Shown: positions 7,100 to 9,730 of the stretch, in pieces | How the letters are laid out: the number at the start of each line of letters is the position of its first letter | Position numbering within the stretch: the stretch's first letter is position 1 | Origin: JACQXX01 sp964639175 | GTDB lineage: Bacteria; Acidobacteriota; Blastocatellia; Chloracidobacteriales; Chloracidobacteriaceae | Reading direction: 5' to 3' | Assembly: GCA_964639175.1 (NCBI GenBank) | Contig: CAZXCE010000310.1 | Coordinates: 1-9,730 of the forward strand | DNA: 9,730 nt | The notes under the pieces: model-generated | The model's input: the letters and a program-made list of their open reading frames with translations, nothing else | Databases searched by the model: none | Told to the model about the DNA's origin: nothing | Position numbers and translations under genes: made by a program

Positions 7100-7126
7100 C
7101 TGTGCCTCAACAAACTGAGCCTCAAC
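7100..7126. repeat. Two direct 12-base repeats upstream of the exported-protein gene
   Basis: CTG(T/A)GCCTCAAC occurs at 7100-7111 and 7115-7126, a 15-base period with one mismatch. It lies about 50-75 bases upstream of ATG 7051, where a regulator site could sit. I could not find a good -35/-10 pair nearby. The repeat could be a chance duplication. Confidence 0.3.
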
Positions 7127-7638
7127 CGCATTGCAGGCTTGGCTCCAGGCATCCAGTTAGTGACAAATTGCTGAAAACCATTACACGGGTCAGAACAGAA
7201 GGCATCACACTATTTCCGCAATGAACCACAAGGCTTCCTGTTACAACTCAAAAGAGTTACCGCAATTTTTGGTTTGGTTTTTGAACATCGAATCGCGATT
7301 CTTTTATATCGCTCCTGCAGGGTTTATTCCTGGTCCTGATCGTAACCGGAGCCTGACACACCCCGGCTATGTACAGCTCCATATCTGTCGTCCTTGCCGG
7401 GTGAAATGCCTGATGCTGGGGCAAAGAACCAAATGAAGACCTGCTGAAAGGCCTACCAGGTGGCGTTTCTGTCAATTTTTCTATGATGGATGCTTTGGGA
7501 GGAGTTTGGCAAAGGAAAGCAGAGCGGGAAGAGGCGGGAATTTAACGGTAGCTCTCAAAACCTCGCCACACCGGCTATCTGAACAACAGCCTTTCAGGAG
7601 GCTCACTCCAATGTTCAAATAGTCTCGCCCCACTGGGA

Positions 7639-7654
7639 GGAACGCTGGTACCCT
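7639..7654. repeat. Degenerate relative of the palindromic element arm
   Basis: GGAACGCTGGTACCCT matches the arm of the 3245-3322 element (GGAACGCCGGCATCCT) at 13 of 16 positions, all three changes being C/T transitions. Flanking CACTGGGA also resembles the arm's CCTGGGA, with a 3-base insertion. It may be a decayed copy or a sister family of the same repeat. Confidence 0.35.
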
Positions 7655-7668
7655 CGACGTAAAATCAA

Positions 7669-7701
7669 CCCCTCGGCCCGAAGTCTTCAGCCCCCAGCCC
7701 C
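7669..7701 (-). other. G-rich tract with quadruplex-type spacing after the ybjQ-like gene
   Basis: On the minus strand, starting 6 bases past the stop of the ybjQ-like gene, the runs are GGGG, GGGGG, GGG and GGGG with spacers of 2, 11 and 4 bases. Between the second and third runs is the small palindrome GAAGACTTC. The four runs could form an RNA or DNA G-quadruplex, or could be a repeat fragment. Confidence 0.35.
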
Positions 7702-7706
7702 AAGCT

Positions 7707-8156
7707 CTATGTAAACAATCCCTTGTTGCCTGATTCTTCGCGGTGGAGCGATTCGACGACAACTGCCGTGCCGTAGGCCAGTACTTCCGTGACGCCCTGC
7801 ATGATTTCGGTTGCGTCATAGCGCATTCCGATGATGGCGTTCGCTCCAATTTCAGAAGCATGCAAAACCATAATGTCAAATGCTTCGGCGCGGGTCTCTT
7901 CACACAGCCGGGTATAGACCGTGATGTTGCCCCCGACAATGGTCTGGAGGCCAGCGGCAATCGTGCCAATGACTGATCGCGAACGAACGGTAATCCCACG
8001 GACGACACCCAGATTGCGCACAATCCGGTAGCCTTCGAGTTCAAAGGCAGTGGTCACCATATGATGGGGCAGTGTGTAGGGCGCCGAGACCTGATAGGGT
8101 GCTTTTCCTGTGACGGCTTGTTTGGCGTCTTCCAGTCGGTCCAATTCGCGTTTCAT
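7707..8156 (-). CDS. YbjQ/UPF0145-family protein
   Basis: A 149-residue protein whose residues 33-134 match the YbjQ (UPF0145, DUF74, 'heavy-metal-binding domain') family. Visible features are MVTTAFELEGYRIVRNLGVVRG, a central IVGGNITVYTRLCEETRAEAF, the hallmark SEIGANAIIGMRYDATEI, and the closing YGTAVVVE strand. The family forms small pentameric beta-alpha rings; its molecular job is unsettled. Typical members are about 105-110 residues; this one has a charged N-terminal extension of about 32 residues (MKRELDRLEDAKQAV...). ATG 8156 is preferred: AAGGA lies ten bases upstream. A TTG at 8204 would translate a repeat hairpin, and the ATG at 8060 lacks a ribosome site. The next gene upstream (cardiolipin synthase) is on the same strand 140 bases away, but a candidate promoter lies between. 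Confidence 0.85.
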   Translation of the reverse strand: MKRELDRLEDAKQAVTGKAPYQVSAPYTLPHHMVTTAFELEGYRIVRNLGVVRGITVRSRSVIGTIAAGLQTIVGGNITVYTRLCEETRAEAFDIMVLHASEIGANAIIGMRYDATEIMQGVTEVLAYGTAVVVESLHREESGNKGLFT

Positions 8157-8180
8157 GGCGGTGAAGTCCTTTTTTGGAGT

Positions 8181-8222
8181 GCGCCGACTTGTCGGCGCTT
8201 TCAATTGTGGCGACTTGTCGCC
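8181..8222. repeat. Two adjacent palindromes with a shared CGACTTGTCG core
   Basis: GCGCCGACTTGTCGGCGC (8181-8198, 8-base arms) and GGCGACTTGTCGCC (8209-8222, 6-base arms) have centres 26 bases apart. Both share CGACTTGTCG; their outer bases differ but stay paired (GCC/GGC against GG/CC). They lie in the upstream region of the ybjQ-like gene, one inside the spacer of a candidate promoter and one just downstream of it. They could be REP-like repeats or a pair of operator sites. Confidence 0.6.
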
Positions 8223-8232
8223 GTTTGGTCAA
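8204..8232 (-). promoter_or_regulatory. Candidate promoter of the ybjQ-like gene
   Basis: On minus, TTGACC (8232-8227) is followed after 17 bases by CACAAT (8209-8204). Transcription would start near 8197, inside the first palindrome, with a leader of about 40 bases. The -10 matches consensus at only 4 of 6 bases, so this is tentative. Confidence 0.25.
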
Positions 8233-8296
8233 AACAATTCTTCAGCAACAAGCCGCTGGAAACCAAAGTAGTGACAAATCATAGCACCCCAAGGGC

Positions 8297-9625
8297 TTAC
8301 AGAAACGGGCTGAGCTGGTGCGCCAGTTTATCGCCGGCTTTGTGGAGCAGCGTGCGTGCTCTCCAGTCGTCAAGTTTGATTTCGCGAGCAAAGTTCAGGT
8401 CATTTTCAAAGGCCAGCACCATGGCCTGAGCGACAGTCCGGTCCAGAATGGCCCAGCTACATTCAGCATTGAAAAACAGCGACCTCGAATCCAGATTTGA
8501 TGACCCGACCACGGAAATAAAGTCATCTGCCACAATCGTTTTGGCGTGGAGGACGGCTTTCTGGTATTCAAAAATCCGAACGCCGTTTTCAAGCAGTTCA
8601 CGGAAACAGCCGTGGCCAGCGTGCCGAACCAGCGGGACATCACTCACGCCGGGCAACAACAGCCGGACGTCTATGCCCCGGCGCGCCGTTTCTGTCAAAA
8701 CATCAATCCCAAAGTGACGTGGCGCAAAATAGGCATTGGTGATCCAGAGTCGTTCCCGAGCCGCCGCCGCAATCGCCACCAGCGTGGAAATGGCTTCTAT
8801 CTGCCCCCGTCCAAACCGGGTATCCATCACCAGCACTCGCGGGCCCACGGCTGTAATCTCAGGGAAAAACGGCAGTTCAGGGAGTGGACTTCCGCCAGCT
8901 CGGCGCCAGCTTTCTTCAAACACTGCGGCCATGGCCTGAGCCAGCTCACCTTCGCTCCGGGCGTGTGTGTCGCGCAAGGTGCGAATTTTCAGGCGTTTGC
9001 GCAGCAACGATCCATACTCGTCGCCAATGTTCATGCCGCCGGTAAAGGCAATCGTTCGATCAACCACCATAATTTTGCGGTGGTCGCGGATATTGAAATA
9101 TTTTAAATGGGTGAGCAGCGGATGAAAGAGCCGGGCTTCGATACCACGCGCCTGCATTTGATCCCAAAACCGCTGTTTGGTCGTCCACGAGCCGATAGCA
9201 TCAGCCAGGACTTTGACTTTGACTCCACGGTCAGCCGCCGCTTCGAGTAATTCCAGCAAGCCTTTTCCTGTTTCATCGTCCCGCAGGATGTAGGACTGGA
9301 CCAAAATTTCATGGGTTGCGTTTTGAATGGCTTCGACGGCTGACTGAAATGCGGCTTCACCTTGAAAAAACAACTGGACATAGCGGGTCGAATACATCGG
9401 CCCGTCATCAATTTGCTCAAGTAAATAGGCAAATCCAGGATCTTTGAGCCCTCTGGGAAACCGGTTGGCCAGGGCCGCGATATTTTGAGGACGCAACTCC
9501 TTTGGAATCCGCCGGCCAGCCGCCGGGTGGAGTTTCAACCGCGTGGCATACCGTTGGACATACTGGCGGGCAAACCGTTCGAGCAATTCAAATGGTTTTT
9601 GAGGAAGTTTGGATGGGAACTTCAT
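8297..9625 (-). CDS. Cardiolipin synthase, phospholipase D superfamily (ClsB-like)
   Basis: A 442-residue enzyme that joins phosphatidyl groups to make cardiolipin at the inner membrane. Both HKD catalytic motifs are intact: H182-R-K184-(x4)-D189 followed by GGMN (196-199), and H360-A-K362-(x4)-D367 followed by GSSN (374-377). The first phospholipase D domain is about 82-240 and the second about 265-410. There is no N-terminal transmembrane hairpin like that of ClsA, and length and layout resemble ClsB (E. coli ClsB is about 413 residues). A basic, amphipathic N-terminus (residues 1-45, rich in K/R) could dock the protein on the membrane. ATG 9625 is the first in-frame ATG. It has no strong Shine-Dalgarno sequence but sits about 30 bases downstream of an extended -10 element, so the start is plausible. 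Related members act as phosphatidyl transferases on other head groups, so exact substrates are inferred. Confidence 0.92.
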   Translation of the reverse strand: MKFPSKLPQKPFELLERFARQYVQRYATRLKLHPAAGRRIPKELRPQNIAALANRFPRGLKDPGFAYLLEQIDDGPMYSTRYVQLFFQGEAAFQSAVEAIQNATHEILVQSYILRDDETGKGLLELLEAAADRGVKVKVLADAIGSWTTKQRFWDQMQARGIEARLFHPLLTHLKYFNIRDHRKIMVVDRTIAFTGGMNIGDEYGSLLRKRLKIRTLRDTHARSEGELAQAMAAVFEESWRRAGGSPLPELPFFPEITAVGPRVLVMDTRFGRGQIEAISTLVAIAAAARERLWITNAYFAPRHFGIDVLTETARRGIDVRLLLPGVSDVPLVRHAGHGCFRELLENGVRIFEYQKAVLHAKTIVADDFISVVGSSNLDSRSLFFNAECSWAILDRTVAQAMVLAFENDLNFAREIKLDDWRARTLLHKAGDKLAHQLSPFL

Positions 9626-9662
9626 GAAATTGAGTGGTCGGGAGGCTTCAAATTAAAACCAG

Positions 9663-9671
9663 ACTATAGCA
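9663..9671 (-). promoter_or_regulatory. Extended -10 promoter element of the cardiolipin synthase gene
   Basis: On minus, TGCTATAGT (9671-9663) is an extended -10 (TGn plus TATAGT, 5/6 consensus). No clear -35 is visible; the spot where it would lie overlaps the small hairpin at 9679-9695. Transcription would begin around 9656, giving a leader of about 30 bases to ATG 9625. Confidence 0.4.
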
Positions 9672-9678
9672 TTTTAGG

Positions 9679-9695
9679 TGCGACACGAAGTCGCA
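9679..9695. repeat. Small hairpin TGCGAC-ACGAA-GTCGCA
   Basis: Six-base arms TGCGAC/GTCGCA flank a 5-base loop. It resembles the GGCGAC/GTCGCC palindromes at 8209-8222 and is likewise placed just upstream of a gene, here directly before the -10 element. It may be a third member of the same repeat or operator family. Confidence 0.45.
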
Positions 9696-9730
9696 GATTT
9701 GATTGTTACACCCGAAAGGGAAAGTAACCG

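Larger units (their letters stand above)
7127..7706. other. Intergenic region without a convincing gene
   Basis: About 580 bases separate the exported-protein gene from the ybjQ-like gene. Short open frames on both strands (for example 7221-7436 plus and 7257-7475 minus) have no recognisable motif, mutually overlap and lack good ribosome sites. The contents look like eroded repeats: GC-rich snippets around 7310-7420, a 16-base relative of the 3245 palindrome arm at 7639-7654, and a C-rich tract at 7669-7701. No tRNA or clear stem-loop terminator was seen. Confidence 0.5.

Noticed and set aside
7221..7475. Two overlapping small frames, one on each strand, in the intergenic region
   Set aside because: They mutually overlap, lack ribosome sites and cover what looks like eroded repeat sequence.
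7481..8044. 187-residue minus-strand frame overlapping the ybjQ-like gene
   Set aside because: Out of frame with the clear YbjQ-family domain and Arg/Ser/Pro-rich, as expected of a shadow frame.
7159..8279. TAGTGACAAAT occurring near 7159 and near 8269
   Set aside because: An 11-base match with different surroundings and no consistent placement; compatible with chance.
8546..9106. 186-residue plus-strand frame
   Set aside because: Lies opposite the cardiolipin synthase HKD domains and shows no independent features.

Overview
The window comes from a bacterial chromosome of roughly even base composition. The mix suggests a large-genome environmental bacterium: a KAP-type NTPase, a Uma2-family remnant, a big exported beta-helix/CARDB protein and many small palindromic intergenic repeats. 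Acidobacteriota (Blastocatellia-like) is my best guess from gene style and repeat style; it is an inference, since no rRNA or marker gene is present. Nearly all genes lie on the minus strand; the only plus-strand gene trace is the Uma2 fragment.

Layout, left to right. Positions 1-1647 (minus) hold a two-gene unit: a soluble KAP-family P-loop NTPase (1647-196), followed after 9 bases by the start of a second protein cut by the window edge. Its 62 visible residues look like the N-terminus of a NACHT-type NTPase. The KAP gene probably begins at 1647, not at the first in-frame ATG at 1824: the extra N-terminus would cover an inverted pair of small repeat hairpins (1776-1846) and a promoter-like sequence (1696-1724). 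Positions 2044-2958 encode a thioredoxin-reductase-like flavoprotein that has lost one redox cysteine and the usual C-terminal FAD-binding Asp. Its start overlaps the 3' end of an SRPBCC-domain gene lacking its 5' portion.

Positions 3245-3322 are a 78-base palindromic element with perfect 27-base arms. It lies exactly between two 5'-truncated, divergent gene remnants: the SRPBCC tail (minus) and the C-terminal half of a Uma2 nuclease (plus). This is the clearest rearrangement scar in the window. A stem-loop at 3671-3714 separates the Uma2 remnant from the convergent 1096-residue exported protein (7051-3761: signal peptide, beta-helix, three CARDB domains, two C-terminal beta domains).

Positions 7052-7706 have no convincing gene but hold short repeats and a G-rich tract on the minus strand. 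Then come a YbjQ/UPF0145-family protein (8156-7707) and a cardiolipin synthase of the phospholipase D superfamily (9625-8297). Small hairpins with related GACTTGTC/GAAGTCGC cores lie upstream of both.

Functionally the window is a patchwork. The most system-like part is the KAP plus NACHT-like pair, which could be a conflict or defence unit (inference). The SRPBCC/flavoprotein pair looks like a formerly intact operon whose first gene was damaged. The surface protein, YbjQ protein and cardiolipin synthase are envelope-related or housekeeping genes with no evident link to each other.
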